Under the pieces are notes generated by a model that saw nothing but the letters and a program-made list of their open reading frames with translations, was not told the DNA's origin and searched no databases. Shown in pieces: positions 33,537-41,880 of a stretch of DNA of 64,000 nt. Each line of letters opens with the position of its first letter. The stretch's first letter is position 1. Made by a program: the position numbers and the translations under genes. This stretch comes from JBBAAP01 sp043808305 (GTDB taxonomy: Bacteria; Planctomycetota; MHYJ01; JACQXL01): the NCBI GenBank assembly GCA_043808305.1, contig JAZDFB010000089.1:12666-76665 (forward strand), given 5' to 3'.

Positions 33537-34205
33537 ATGCATCCAATCCTTTATGTAACATCCGGTGCGGCAATCATCTGTATTATTTCGCTGGCCGCGA
33601 TGCTTATCGACGCATTCCGCAAATACCGGACTGACCTGTCCGAACCCAGGGGCAGTAAAACCGGCGGGATTATCTATGCCTTTACGGCCGGGATGCTGCC
33701 CGGTTCCAAGGAAAGCATCTCCCATCACATCATCACCTATTTGGCCGGAATTATCCTGCACATCGGCGTATTCTCGGCGTTTTTATACAGCGCGGCTTAT
33801 CCGCTGGTAACCAACCTGCTCTTCGGCAAAATTGCCAATTATTACGAAACCGGAATAACCATTTTCTACGTCAACTATTTTACGCCGGCAATGCTGGTGC
33901 TAATACCGACCGGCCTGGCCTGCGGGCTGGGACTGCTGGTAAAAAGAATAGCCTCGCCGCGGATGAGGTATATCAGCTCGCTTGACGACTACTTTTCCAA
34001 TATCCTGGTAAACCTGTTCCTGGCATCAGCCGTGTATTCCGTTTTACAGCCCGGCTCTTACATAATGTATTATATCGAGACGGCAGTGCTGTTGTATATC
34101 CCGCTGGGCAAACTGAAGCACTGCGCCTTCTTCTCCGCCACGCGGATAATGTTCGGGATATTTTACGGTCACCGGGGCATATTGCCAAAAGCTAACAATA
34201 GCTAA
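33537..34205 (+). CDS. dsrM: DsrM/HdrE/NarI-like membrane cytochrome b subunit
   Basis: 222 residues with five or six membrane helices (PILYVTSGAAIICIISLAAML; IITYLAGIILHIGVFSAFLY; FTPAMLVLIPTGLACGLGLLV; LVNLFLASAVYSVLQPG). Histidines at HHIITYLAGIILH and LKHCAFFSATR may ligate hemes b. It probably oxidises menaquinol and passes electrons to the DsrK-like Fe-S protein encoded 2 bp downstream. Shorter than canonical DsrM, and its N-terminus lacks a signal; the name rests mainly on context with dsrC and dsrK. Confidence 0.75.
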   Translation: MHPILYVTSGAAIICIISLAAMLIDAFRKYRTDLSEPRGSKTGGIIYAFTAGMLPGSKESISHHIITYLAGIILHIGVFSAFLYSAAYPLVTNLLFGKIANYYETGITIFYVNYFTPAMLVLIPTGLACGLGLLVKRIASPRMRYISSLDDYFSNILVNLFLASAVYSVLQPGSYIMYYIETAVLLYIPLGKLKHCAFFSATRIMFGIFYGHRGILPKANNS

Positions 34206-34207
34206 CT

Positions 34208-35509
34208 ATGGAAGAAAAGATTATTGACTTCAAGAAAGCCCTGGCCAAGCTGGACGCCCTGCTGGACGGCAAGATGAGCGTTTATATGAATGCCTGCGTC
34301 CATTGCGGGCTGTGCGCCGATACCTGCCATTATTCGCTGGCTAACCCGGACGACCCGGCTATGCTGCCGGCCGCAAAGATAGAACAAATCACCTCCATCT
34401 ACCGGCGCTACCATACCCTGCTGGGCCGGATGATTCCTAAATGGACCGGCGCCCGGGAGCTGGACCAAGAGCGTGTGGAAAAACTCATTGACGCGGTCTT
34501 CGGCCGTTGCACTATGTGCGGCCGGTGCGGGTTGAACTGCTCTATCGGGCTTCACGCCGGACAGATTATCCGGGCGGCCCGGACAATCCTGGCCGAGGTC
34601 GGTTTGGTGCCGAAATCGCTCCAGTCAACAGTGGATACGGCCGTCAGGACAGGCAATAATATGGCCATCAGCGAAAAGGATTTCGTGGAAACTATAGAAT
34701 GGCTTCAGGACGACCTGCGCCTGGAGACCGGCGTTAAGGCAATAACCATCCCGCTGGATAAATCCGGCGTTAATATCCTTTATACCCTTAATCCGCGCGA
34801 GCCGAAATTCTTTCCTCTTTCCATTACCGCGGCGGCCAAGGTGTTTTATGCGGCTGGCGAGAACTGGACGCTCAGCCGTAAGAATTTTGACGTTACCAAT
34901 TACGCCATATTTTCCGGCAACGACGCTGAGGCGCGCGAGATTTCATCACGCCTTATCAAGGAAGCAAAAAATCTCGGCGCTAATAAACTGGCATTAGCCG
35001 AATGCGGGCACGGCTTCCGTTCCACGCGATGGGAATTGGCTAACTGGAGCAACCAAAAACTGGGCGTGGATGTCCAGAGTGTACTGGAGATTTTCGCCGC
35101 TTATATCAAAGAAGGCCGGCTCAAGCTTGACCCCTCAAAGAATTCCAAACGCGTAACACTCCACGACCCCTGCAACCTGGTCCGCAACGGCGGCGTGATT
35201 GAAGAACAACGCTACATCCTTAAACACGCGGTTCAGGATTTCGTGGAGATGATTCCTAATCGCAAACAAAACTTCTGCTGCGGCGGAGGCGGCGGGATGC
35301 TGGCAATGGGCGAATATAAAGAACGGCGCATCAAGGCCGGTAAAATCAAGGCAGACCAGATACGCGCTACCGGCGCCAAAGTCGTAGCCACACCCTGCCA
35401 TAACTGCATAGACCAGCTGATGGAGCTCAATGACCACTATAAACTCGGCGTGGAAATAAAAACCGTCTCCGAAATCCTGGCCGAAGCGGTAATCCTGAAT
35501 AAACCTTGA
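34208..35509 (+). CDS. dsrK: DsrK/HdrD-like Fe-S reductase
   Basis: 433 residues. Two ferredoxin-type motifs at the N-terminus (CVHCGLCADTCHYS near 31; CTMCGRCGLNC near 101) and a C-terminal CCG domain (LHDPCNLVRNGG..., NFCCGGGGGM, TPCHNC) that holds the noncubane [4Fe-4S] cluster used for disulfide/trisulfide reduction. With the cytochrome b subunit it forms a DsrMK-type complex that would reduce DsrC trisulfide or release sulfide. No dsrAB, dsrJOP or aprAB genes are present here, so a role in sulfite reduction is not supported by the window. Confidence 0.88.
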   Translation: MEEKIIDFKKALAKLDALLDGKMSVYMNACVHCGLCADTCHYSLANPDDPAMLPAAKIEQITSIYRRYHTLLGRMIPKWTGARELDQERVEKLIDAVFGRCTMCGRCGLNCSIGLHAGQIIRAARTILAEVGLVPKSLQSTVDTAVRTGNNMAISEKDFVETIEWLQDDLRLETGVKAITIPLDKSGVNILYTLNPREPKFFPLSITAAAKVFYAAGENWTLSRKNFDVTNYAIFSGNDAEAREISSRLIKEAKNLGANKLALAECGHGFRSTRWELANWSNQKLGVDVQSVLEIFAAYIKEGRLKLDPSKNSKRVTLHDPCNLVRNGGVIEEQRYILKHAVQDFVEMIPNRKQNFCCGGGGGMLAMGEYKERRIKAGKIKADQIRATGAKVVATPCHNCIDQLMELNDHYKLGVEIKTVSEILAEAVILNKP

Positions 35510-35555
35510 CGCCGGTATCCGCATACTAAAAGGGATGAGACATCTAACATTTGGC

Positions 35556-35583
35556 TTGACATCATTGTTTTATCTGTTATTGT
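35556..35583 (+). promoter_or_regulatory. Possible leaderless promoter of the DUF4160 gene
   Basis: TTGACA (35556-35561), 16 bp, TATTGT (35578-35583); the ATG begins 8 bp beyond the -10 box at 35591. No ribosome-binding site precedes the ATG. Confidence 0.4.
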
Positions 35584-35590
35584 TATAACT

Positions 35591-35851
35591 ATGCCTGAAA
35601 TCTGTAGGTTTTTAGGGATTATTATTGCGATATTTTATGATGACCATAATCCGCCGCATTTCCATGCGCGCTATGGCGAGCATAAAGCGGTGATTAAACT
35701 TGACGACCTAACGATTTTGGAAGGCGTTTTACCGCCACGGGTTTTGGGGCTGGTGATAGAATGGGCGTCTTTGCATAAAGAGGAGCTGGCTAACGATTGG
35801 AATATGGCCCGGGATGGGAAACCGTTGTTGCCGATAAAACCATTGGAATAG
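35591..35851 (+). CDS. DUF4160 protein
   Basis: 86 residues. Family signature: CRFLGIIIAIFYDDHNPPHFHARYGEHKAVIKLDDLTILEGVLPPRVLGLVIEWASLHKEEL. DUF4160 is nearly always encoded beside DUF2442 and the pair has been suspected to act as a toxin-antitoxin-like module; no activity is shown by sequence. The next gene is DUF2442, 11 bp on. Ends in TAG. Confidence 0.9.
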   Translation: MPEICRFLGIIIAIFYDDHNPPHFHARYGEHKAVIKLDDLTILEGVLPPRVLGLVIEWASLHKEELANDWNMARDGKPLLPIKPLE

Positions 35852-35862
35852 GAAATAAATAT

Positions 35863-36147
35863 ATGTATGATGTCAAAAATGTCAGGTATTTAAACGGCTA
35901 TAAACTTGAACTGACCTTTGAGGATGATGCAAAGGGAATTATTGATTTTCATAATCATATCAAAAGAGGCGGCATATTTGCCCGTCTGGCTGACCAGTCG
36001 TATTTCAGGCAGGTTTATGTGAATAATGACCTGGGCACATTATGCTGGCCTAACGGAGAGGATATTGCGCCTGAAACACTCTACAACCTTGCCACCGGAA
36101 AAACACTTCCGAAATGGATGAAAGAGGAAGTTACTGTAATTAAGTAA
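35863..36147 (+). CDS. DUF2442 protein
   Basis: 94 residues from MYDVKNVRYLNGYKLELTFEDDAKGIIDFHNHIKRGGIFARL, with the family end YVNNDLGTLCWPNGEDIAPETLYNLA. Partner of the DUF4160 gene. ATG at 35863 is chosen because an upstream ATG lies inside that gene; a GGAA-like site precedes it at a 9-bp spacing. Confidence 0.88.
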   Translation: MYDVKNVRYLNGYKLELTFEDDAKGIIDFHNHIKRGGIFARLADQSYFRQVYVNNDLGTLCWPNGEDIAPETLYNLATGKTLPKWMKEEVTVIK

Positions 36148-36210
36148 AATATCCCCGGAATTAGAAAACTGATTTATCCGATTAATCCGTTAAATCCGCT
36201 TACTAAAGGT

Positions 36211-37875
36211 ATGAAACATTTTTATTCTCCTGCTGACATTCCAACGCCGACCCGCCCGGATGAACCGTTCGGACAGGTGGCGGAAACGCCCGGTGAATAC
36301 CCGTTCACCCGTGGCATCCATCCGACTATGTACCAGGGCCGGCTCTGGACTATGCGCCAGTATGCCGGGTTCGGCACGGCCGAGGAAACTAATAAGCGCT
36401 ATAAGTTCCTGCTCCAACGCGGACAGATAGGGCTGAGCATCGCCTTTGACCTGCCTACCCAGATGGGCTACGACTCGGACGACCCGATGAGCAATGGCGA
36501 GGTGGGCAAGACCGGCGTGGCGATTTCTACGCTGGCAGATATGGCCACGCTATTTGACGGCATCCCGCTGGACAAGGTCAGCGTCTCTATGACCATCAAC
36601 GCCACGGCGCCGGTTCTGCTGGCTATGTATATCTGCCTGGCACAGAAACAGGGCATCGCGCTGGACGCCTTGAACGGCACCGTCCAGAACGATATTCTCA
36701 AGGAATACATCGCCCGGGGCGCGTATATCTTCCCGCCCCAGCCGTCCATGCGCCTGAGCATAGACCTGATAGAATATTGCCTCAAGAATATCCCTAAATG
36801 GAATTACATCAGCGTCAGCGGTTATCATATCAGGGAAGCCGGTTCTACCGCGGCGCAGGAGGTAGGGTTCACGCTGGCCGACGGGATTGCTTATGTGCAG
36901 GCGGCGCTGGAACGAGGGCTGGATATCCAGGAAATCGGACGGCGGGTGTCGTTCTTCTTCAATGCCCATAACGACCTGCTGGAAGAAGTGGCCAAATACC
37001 GGGCGGCCCGGCGGCTCTGGGCTAAAATTATGGTTCGGCTGTTCGAACGTAGTGAGTTACAGCCGACCATACCTGGCAGTAATTCGCTCCGCTCAAACTG
37101 CCAGAGTATGAAAGAACGGCTCAACTGCATCGACCCGCGGGCGATGATGCTCCGGTTCCATACCCAGACAGCCGGTTGCACCCTGACTGCCCAACAGCCG
37201 GAGAATAATATAGTTCGCGTATCGTTGCAGGCCATGGCCGCGGTGCTGGGCGGAACGCAGAGCTTGCATACCAATTCCTTTGACGAGGCACTGTCACTGC
37301 CCACCGAGCATGCCGCAATGACGGCACTGCGCACACAGCAACTGCTGGCCTATGAATCAGGCATGCCGGCTGTGGCTGACCCGCTGGGCGGTTCGTATTA
37401 TATTGAACATCTGACCGGACAGATAGAAAAACAGGCTCAGGATTATATCAATCATATAGATAAACTGGGCGGCGCGGCTAAGGCTATTGAGCAGGGCTAC
37501 CAGACCCGTGAGATTTCCAACAGCGCCTACGAATACCAGAAATCCATAGAAGAACAACAGCGTGTGATTGTCGGCGTGAACAGGTACCAAGACGAGTTGA
37601 GCGGCCGGGACCAGCCGGTCAAGGTTAAATACCTTAAGGTTTCTCCGACCACCCAGAAAAAACAGGTAAATAACATTGCCGGGTATAAGAAAAAAAGGGA
37701 TAATGCCCGGGTGACTGCGGCCTGCCGAAAACTGGAAGCCGCCGCCCGGCAGACTAAAGATAACCTGATGCCGTTAATTATTGATTGCATCAAAGCCGAT
37801 GCAACATTGGGCGAGATATGCACGGTCTTACGAAAAGTATTCGGGGAATATCGGTCACAAGCAACCAGGTTGTAG
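36211..37875 (+). CDS. mcmA: Methylmalonyl-CoA mutase, catalytic subunit
   Basis: 554-residue TIM-barrel subunit of coenzyme B12-dependent methylmalonyl-CoA mutase (succinyl-CoA to methylmalonyl-CoA). Signatures: YPFTRGIHPTMYQGRLWTMRQYAGFG, LSIAFDLPTQMGYDSD, SVSGYHIREAGSTAAQE and LRFHTQTAGCTLTAQQP. The cobalamin-binding domain is absent and must be on a separate protein, not in this window; the methylmalonyl-CoA epimerase gene is 9 bp downstream. Residues 275-300 are a 26-residue in-frame insertion between AKIM and KERL, absent from the family as I know it, encoded by a palindromic element that also occurs in the CCA-adding enzyme. A related acyl-CoA mutase remains possible. Ends in TAG. Confidence 0.93.
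   Translation: MKHFYSPADIPTPTRPDEPFGQVAETPGEYPFTRGIHPTMYQGRLWTMRQYAGFGTAEETNKRYKFLLQRGQIGLSIAFDLPTQMGYDSDDPMSNGEVGKTGVAISTLADMATLFDGIPLDKVSVSMTINATAPVLLAMYICLAQKQGIALDALNGTVQNDILKEYIARGAYIFPPQPSMRLSIDLIEYCLKNIPKWNYISVSGYHIREAGSTAAQEVGFTLADGIAYVQAALERGLDIQEIGRRVSFFFNAHNDLLEEVAKYRAARRLWAKIMVRLFERSELQPTIPGSNSLRSNCQSMKERLNCIDPRAMMLRFHTQTAGCTLTAQQPENNIVRVSLQAMAAVLGGTQSLHTNSFDEALSLPTEHAAMTALRTQQLLAYESGMPAVADPLGGSYYIEHLTGQIEKQAQDYINHIDKLGGAAKAIEQGYQTREISNSAYEYQKSIEEQQRVIVGVNRYQDELSGRDQPVKVKYLKVSPTTQKKQVNNIAGYKKKRDNARVTAACRKLEAAARQTKDNLMPLIIDCIKADATLGEICTVLRKVFGEYRSQATRL
37033..37110 (+). repeat. In-frame palindromic insertion element, copy A (78 bp)
   Basis: From GTTCGGCTG to CAGAGTATG, 78 bp. Two hairpins: GGCTG..CAGCC with flanking complementarity, and CTGGCAGT..ACTGCCAG. 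Flanked by a repeated ATG (37030-37032 and 37108-37110), a possible duplication. It encodes VRLFERSELQPT and then IPGSNSLRSNCQSM. A 72-bp copy occurs at 43855-43926. The two differ mainly in the first loop, by 6 bp, so both keep the frame. Confidence 0.88.
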
Positions 37876-37884
37876 CACGTTAAT

Positions 37885-38277
37885 ATGTTACAGAAAATTG
37901 ACCATATCGGCATCGCGGTAAAAGACATCAACGCGGCGCTGGTTTTTTACCAGCAGGGTTTGAATCTTAATCCGCATATAGAAGAAGTGCCGGCCATGAA
38001 GGTCCGGGTGGCAAAGCTAACGGTGGGCGAGAGCACTCTGGAGCTTATTCAACCGCTGACCGGCGAAGAAGCCGTAACTAAATTCCTGGAGAAAAAGGGC
38101 GAAGGAATCCACCATATCTGCCTGAAGACTGATAACGTGATGGCTTTGACTAAAGAAATGATTGATAAAGGGTATAAACCGGTTTACCCGGAACCCAAGG
38201 TTGGCGCCGGCGGGCATAAGGTAAATTTCCTCAGTCCCAGGGATACATTCGGCGTGCTGATAGAAATATTGGAGTAA
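37885..38277 (+). CDS. mce: Methylmalonyl-CoA epimerase
   Basis: 130-residue VOC-fold enzyme: KIDHIGIAVKDINAALVFYQQGL, ESTLELIQPLTGE, GEGIHHICLKTDNV, and the C-terminal DTFGVLIEILE. Metal-binding His and Glu are in place. It interconverts the R and S forms of methylmalonyl-CoA for the mutase encoded just upstream (9 bp), as part of propionate metabolism. Confidence 0.93.
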   Translation: MLQKIDHIGIAVKDINAALVFYQQGLNLNPHIEEVPAMKVRVAKLTVGESTLELIQPLTGEEAVTKFLEKKGEGIHHICLKTDNVMALTKEMIDKGYKPVYPEPKVGAGGHKVNFLSPRDTFGVLIEILE

Positions 38278-38367
38278 AATCCTAAATCCTAATAACTCGA
38301 TATCAAATAAATCTGGACAAATCAATTAAGAATATCTAAATTCACAGATTAGTTATTGTTTAGTATT

Positions 38368-38443
38368 CGGGGCGTGGCGCAGTCTGGTTTAGCGCGCTTG
38401 CTTGGGGTGCAAGAGGTCGGTGGTTCAAATCCACTCGCCCCGA
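38368..38443 (+). tRNA. tRNA-Pro (GGG)
   Basis: 76-nt cloverleaf: acceptor CGGGGCG pairs with CGCCCCG and discriminator A; D-arm GGCGC..GCGC; anticodon stem CTTGC/GCAAG with loop TTGGGGT, anticodon GGG; T-arm GTGG-TTCAAAT-CCAC. CCA is not encoded, in line with the CCA-adding enzyme gene in the window. Confidence 0.95.
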
Positions 38444-38448
38444 TTTGT

Positions 38449-38709
38449 TTATTTCGGTGTGGTCGGATTCTGCAATCCCTTGACTCCGTATTTTTCATAA
38501 ACCGCCCGCCAAGCCCAGATTATCCGTTCGGTAAACCCAAAGCGGTATGCAATTGTCTTAACCGTCATCCCCCGGTGTGAAGCCAAAATAGTCCGCCCCC
38601 GAATGGACGCCCGGACATCACCGCCCGGCTTTTCATTCCTACTGATAAAACTCGTTAGTTCATCGTACTGCTCCGGGGTAAGCTTCATAAACGAGGCTTT
38701 ACGCGGCAT
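38449..38709 (-). CDS. Helix-turn-helix protein, likely IS630-type transposase remnant
   Basis: 86 residues: EQYDELTSFISRN.., then a homeodomain-like helix-turn-helix (RGRTILASHRGMTVKTIAYRFGFTERIIWAWRAVYEKYGVKGLQ). This is the DNA-binding start of IS630-type transposases; no DDE catalytic part follows, since it ends 5 bp from the tRNA-Pro gene. It may be a truncated remnant or a domesticated regulator. GGTA-rich spacing upstream gives no clear ribosome-binding site. Confidence 0.6.
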   Translation of the reverse strand: MPRKASFMKLTPEQYDELTSFISRNEKPGGDVRASIRGRTILASHRGMTVKTIAYRFGFTERIIWAWRAVYEKYGVKGLQNPTTPK

Positions 38710-38911
38710 AAAATACCCCTTAAAAACGTAAACGGATTAAACTGATTTACCGGGAATTTCGTTTTTTATTCAATCAGTTAAATCAGCTTACTTTAGGTTT
38801 TGAAACCTGAATCATTTTCAGTATTCACTGTACCTTGTGAACACCTTCAGTCACGATTTTGTGCTCAAAATCCGGCTGACAGGGAGGTATCCCCGGTTAG
38901 TAAACCCCTTC

Positions 38912-39219
38912 TCCCCCCACTGCCATACGCTATCCCCCACCCTGCCATAGGTTACCCCGGTACCTGCCTATGGCAGTCCCCCTACCTGCCATTGGTATAA
39001 CCCCACACTACGATAGGTACTATCCCCCACTTCAATAGGTATACCCGATCACTGCCATACGTATTACCCCCCACTACCATAGGGATACCACCCTACTACA
39101 TATGGATACCCCCTACCCTACCAGTGGATACCCTGGTACCTACCATAAGCATCCCCCTTACCTGCCGATGGCTCCCCCCCTATAATGCCTATGGCATACC
39201 CCTACACTACCATATACAC
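38912..39219. repeat. 22-bp tandem repeat array 4 (14 units)
   Basis: Fourteen units of 22 bp fill 38912-39219 (308 bp) without length change, although sequence divergence is high. The common core is CCCC(C/T)TAC(T/C) then (A/G)CCATAGG(T/G)ATA. The core resembles that of array 1 (GATATACCCC..TACTACC), so arrays 1 and 4 may be cousins. A G/C-rich end (GGAAGGGGTATCCCACCCCC, 39221-39240) follows. The region 38710-39356 holds no gene. Confidence 0.85.
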
Positions 39220-39356
39220 CGGAAGGGGTATCCCACCCCCAAGCTTTTTTTGATGGAATTTTCAGCCGGATTTGTTATAATTAATCTGCGTCCCTCGGGA
39301 ATACTCGGGACCTACGGTAATCTGTGGTTGCTCGGTAATAAATATGGCCGCGCTGA

Positions 39357-40199
39357 TTACTCCGCCAATTGCCAGCCGACAGTGGTTGGATCCTTTGCCG
39401 GCCATTGGAGCACCGGTTCTGCTTTGGTATCTTTAACGTAAATTTTACCTTCTTCGTTGACGATGAATGTATAAACCAAAAAATATGTATCATATTTTCC
39501 CGGATAGATGACAAAGGCAAATTTGGTCGGGTTGGCGGCCTTGATTCTATTTGTGCCCACCTCATTCTGGTTATATGGAATACCGTTCTCATCTATCAAC
39601 ATCGCCCGGAAAAGGTAACCTGATGTAGGTGTAATAATCATCGGCGGGTTTTCCCAGTTTTCTATTCCGGGTGATTGGCCGAATGTGCCGGTAAAAGCCG
39701 GCCGGGCATCTGCCCGGGCAAATGATCTATCAATATATCCAATCTTGGTCTGATTATCCGACCGATACATCCGGTGCAGGCACGACACATCATAGGTCCA
39801 AAAATCCTTGATGCCGTTACCATCGGCATCTGTCTGTCGCCAGATGGCCTCCTGGCTAACTATCATTTTCAATCCGTAGATAGCATCCGCGGCCGGGTGG
39901 AGATGGTTATGACTTAGACTCATAAGTAATGGCAGGACACCCAGTGCGGATATAATTGCCAGAATTAACGATGATGTAATAACGATTTTTTTGGTTTTCC
40001 TTATGGCCATAAAATTAGCCAATATGGGAATAAGTGTTGTAATAAGGATAATTACAGGAAATACAACCGCGCCGATACCGCAAATCAGGTAGTCTTTTTC
40101 CTGGTATAACCAAAAGTAAGGATTATCAAAATAACTATATACAACTGTAGCACCGGCCAAAAAGCTGATTACAGATAATATCCCGATTATCCATTTCAT
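39357..40199 (-). CDS. Membrane protein with pseudopilin-like extracytoplasmic domain
   Basis: 280 residues. Three membrane helices in the first 110 residues (IIGILSVISFLAGATVVYSY; GIGAVVFPVIILITTLIPIL; IVITSSLILAIISALGVLP), then a domain starting LKMIVSQEAIWRQTDADGNGIKDFWTYDVSCLHRMYR. DADGNGIKD is a DxDxNGxxD calcium-loop-like motif. The rest (GYLFRAMLIDENG..., KFAFVIYPGKYDTY..TFIVNEEGKIYVKD) resembles the DUF2950/pseudopilin-type fold used by planctomycete prepilin-like proteins. It is a paralogue of the gene at 41101-41799; a C39-type peptidase gene lies between them. Confidence 0.7.
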   Translation of the reverse strand: MKWIIGILSVISFLAGATVVYSYFDNPYFWLYQEKDYLICGIGAVVFPVIILITTLIPILANFMAIRKTKKIVITSSLILAIISALGVLPLLMSLSHNHLHPAADAIYGLKMIVSQEAIWRQTDADGNGIKDFWTYDVSCLHRMYRSDNQTKIGYIDRSFARADARPAFTGTFGQSPGIENWENPPMIITPTSGYLFRAMLIDENGIPYNQNEVGTNRIKAANPTKFAFVIYPGKYDTYFLVYTFIVNEEGKIYVKDTKAEPVLQWPAKDPTTVGWQLAE

Positions 40200-40210
40200 A
40201 ATATCATCCT

Positions 40211-41020
40211 TTACTTTCCACTGATGATATAAATCCCCGTGCCCCGCCAGTTATCCAGAAACTCCTGTTTGCTCCAGTTCTTTGTCCCGCACAACGGGTC
40301 GGCAATAACAACCTTTTCTTCGGAAGCGCTCATAACAACTACCATATGGTTAATGAACGGCGGCGTCCATTTGACATTAACTATGCAGGGTACACCCAGG
40401 CGCTTGAGCGTTTTCCAGGACATCTCGCGGATATCGGTGGTGAGTCTTTTAGCGGATGCCTTATAAGCCACAGCCCGGGTAAGCTGGACCATCTCGACGC
40501 CCAAACGTTTGCGGGTATGGGAAAGATAAGCCATCTCCACTTCGGTCGCCTCAATGCCCCACCATTTCAGGAGCGTCACGGCGCTGGCCGCGCCGCAGGT
40601 GTAACCGGTGGACTGCATGCAAACACCGTCCTTGGTAACCCTGAAGGCCGATTGTTTAATATTTTGGCCCGGATAAATCCACTCCACCCGGTACAATCCA
40701 TAAACGAATACCAGCCCGGCAATGATAGCCAGCTCCATAGGTAGCCATCGGGTCTTAGTGCGTCGGATAGTAAACCCGAAGAATAGCATCGCAAAGGGAA
40801 TGAAGCTGACTACTTCGGTAAAAGGATAAATGAATAGGGGTATGAGCCGGTATTCCCATTCCGGGTAGTAGCGAAAGACTACGTAAAGAAGTATCACCGC
40901 CTCTGAGATAATAGCCGCAACCATAGCCCATCGGCTCTTGGACGGCCCGACATACCGCCAGCCGGCATAGAACCCGGCAAGGGATAGCAGTATCAGCAAT
41001 GTAAAGTATATGTATTCCAT
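40211..41020 (-). CDS. Membrane protein with C39-type cysteine peptidase domain
   Basis: About 269 residues from MEYIYFTLL (an upstream GTG at 41059 would add 13). Four or five N-terminal membrane helices, then a papain-like C39 domain: QSTGYTCGAASAVTLLKWWG (catalytic Cys), INHMVVVMSASEEKVVIADPLCG (His and Asp). C39 domains cleave double-Gly leader peptides, often in ABC exporters; here the transporter parts are absent. Flanked by two paralogous pseudopilin-like genes that could be its substrates or partners. The three genes lie 11-80 bp apart on one strand. Confidence 0.82.
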   Translation of the reverse strand: MEYIYFTLLILLSLAGFYAGWRYVGPSKSRWAMVAAIISEAVILLYVVFRYYPEWEYRLIPLFIYPFTEVVSFIPFAMLFFGFTIRRTKTRWLPMELAIIAGLVFVYGLYRVEWIYPGQNIKQSAFRVTKDGVCMQSTGYTCGAASAVTLLKWWGIEATEVEMAYLSHTRKRLGVEMVQLTRAVAYKASAKRLTTDIREMSWKTLKRLGVPCIVNVKWTPPFINHMVVVMSASEEKVVIADPLCGTKNWSKQEFLDNWRGTGIYIISGK

Positions 41021-41100
41021 ATTTTTAGCCACACATTCGTGGAATTTATCCTGAGGCACGTAGGACTCAGTGCAAGCAGATTACACAGATTTAATTCTAT

Positions 41101-41799
41101 TTATTCCGCCACAGCCCAGAGTTTACCGCCCGGGCCTTTGACCTTGGTCGGGTCGCTACCGGGCCATTTCAGCACCACCTTGTTGGCATCACTGCCAGGG
41201 TTAATAAAGTAAATAGTGCCACCTTCATTCACGATAAAAGTATCTACTCCTGATATTCCATATGATGACGGATATGCGACAAAGGCAAATTTGGTAGAAT
41301 TGCAGGCCTTGATGCCTTTTTTGCCAACGGGATTCTGGTTATACGGCTCGCCGTTTTCATCCAAAAGCATCGCCCTATAGTAATAGCCGCTTTTGGCTGT
41401 GGTAGTATAGGTCACGCTTAATGTCGGCCAGTATTGTATATCCAGCCCATTCCAATTACCTATAGCAAATGGTGAAGGGTTATTGCGGCTGTAGGCATCA
41501 ACATCTGATCTGGCAAAAGAGATATCAATAAATCCAACCTTGGTTTTGCCATCACATCTATAAAACCGGTGTAAACAAGAGACATCCAGCGTCCAGTAAT
41601 CTTTGATGCCATTGCCGTCAGCATCGGTTTGCCTCCATATCGCTTCCTGAGAAGCCAGCATCTTTAGGTTACTTATAGCACCAATCTCACTATGAATAAT
41701 ACCAGAATGCCGTCTATAAATAACATCTTCTACAAACAAGTATCCCCAAACTAACGCCCCTAATGCAATAACTGTTAATATTATCCTATTTGTGTCCAT
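41101..41799 (-). CDS. Pseudopilin-like protein, paralogue of 39357-40199
   Basis: 232 residues with a single N-terminal membrane helix (IILTVIALGALVWGYLFV) and the same extracytoplasmic domain as its paralogue: ISNLKMLASQEAIWRQTDADGNGIKDYWTLDVSCLHRFYR, GYYYRAMLLDENGEPYNQNPVG, KFAFVAYPSSYG..DTFIVNEGGTIYF. The two differ in the membrane part and in loops, so the duplication is not recent. Function unknown. Confidence 0.7.
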   Translation of the reverse strand: MDTNRIILTVIALGALVWGYLFVEDVIYRRHSGIIHSEIGAISNLKMLASQEAIWRQTDADGNGIKDYWTLDVSCLHRFYRCDGKTKVGFIDISFARSDVDAYSRNNPSPFAIGNWNGLDIQYWPTLSVTYTTTAKSGYYYRAMLLDENGEPYNQNPVGKKGIKACNSTKFAFVAYPSSYGISGVDTFIVNEGGTIYFINPGSDANKVVLKWPGSDPTKVKGPGGKLWAVAE

Positions 41800-41828
41800 T
41801 TTTGCCCTCCTATTCCGCGCTCTCCCTG

Positions 41829-41856
41829 CCCCGTTAGAATCGTACCTCTAACGGGG
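41829..41856. repeat. CCCCGTTAGA hairpin
   Basis: CCCCGTTAGA (41829-41838) and TCTAACGGGG (41847-41856), perfect 10-bp stem with an 8-nt loop, in the gap between two minus-strand genes. The same arms, more widely spaced, occur at 770-921. Confidence 0.6.
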
Positions 41857-41880
41857 TGAATACCTCTGTGGCTAATAATT

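Noticed and set aside
36211..37875. Mutase as a pseudogene because of the extra segment
   Set aside because: The insertion is a multiple of three and the frame and catalytic motifs on both sides are intact.
38368..38709. Integrated element using tRNA-Pro as attachment site
   Set aside because: No integrase and no repeat of the tRNA 3' end were found; only a small HTH remnant lies beside it.
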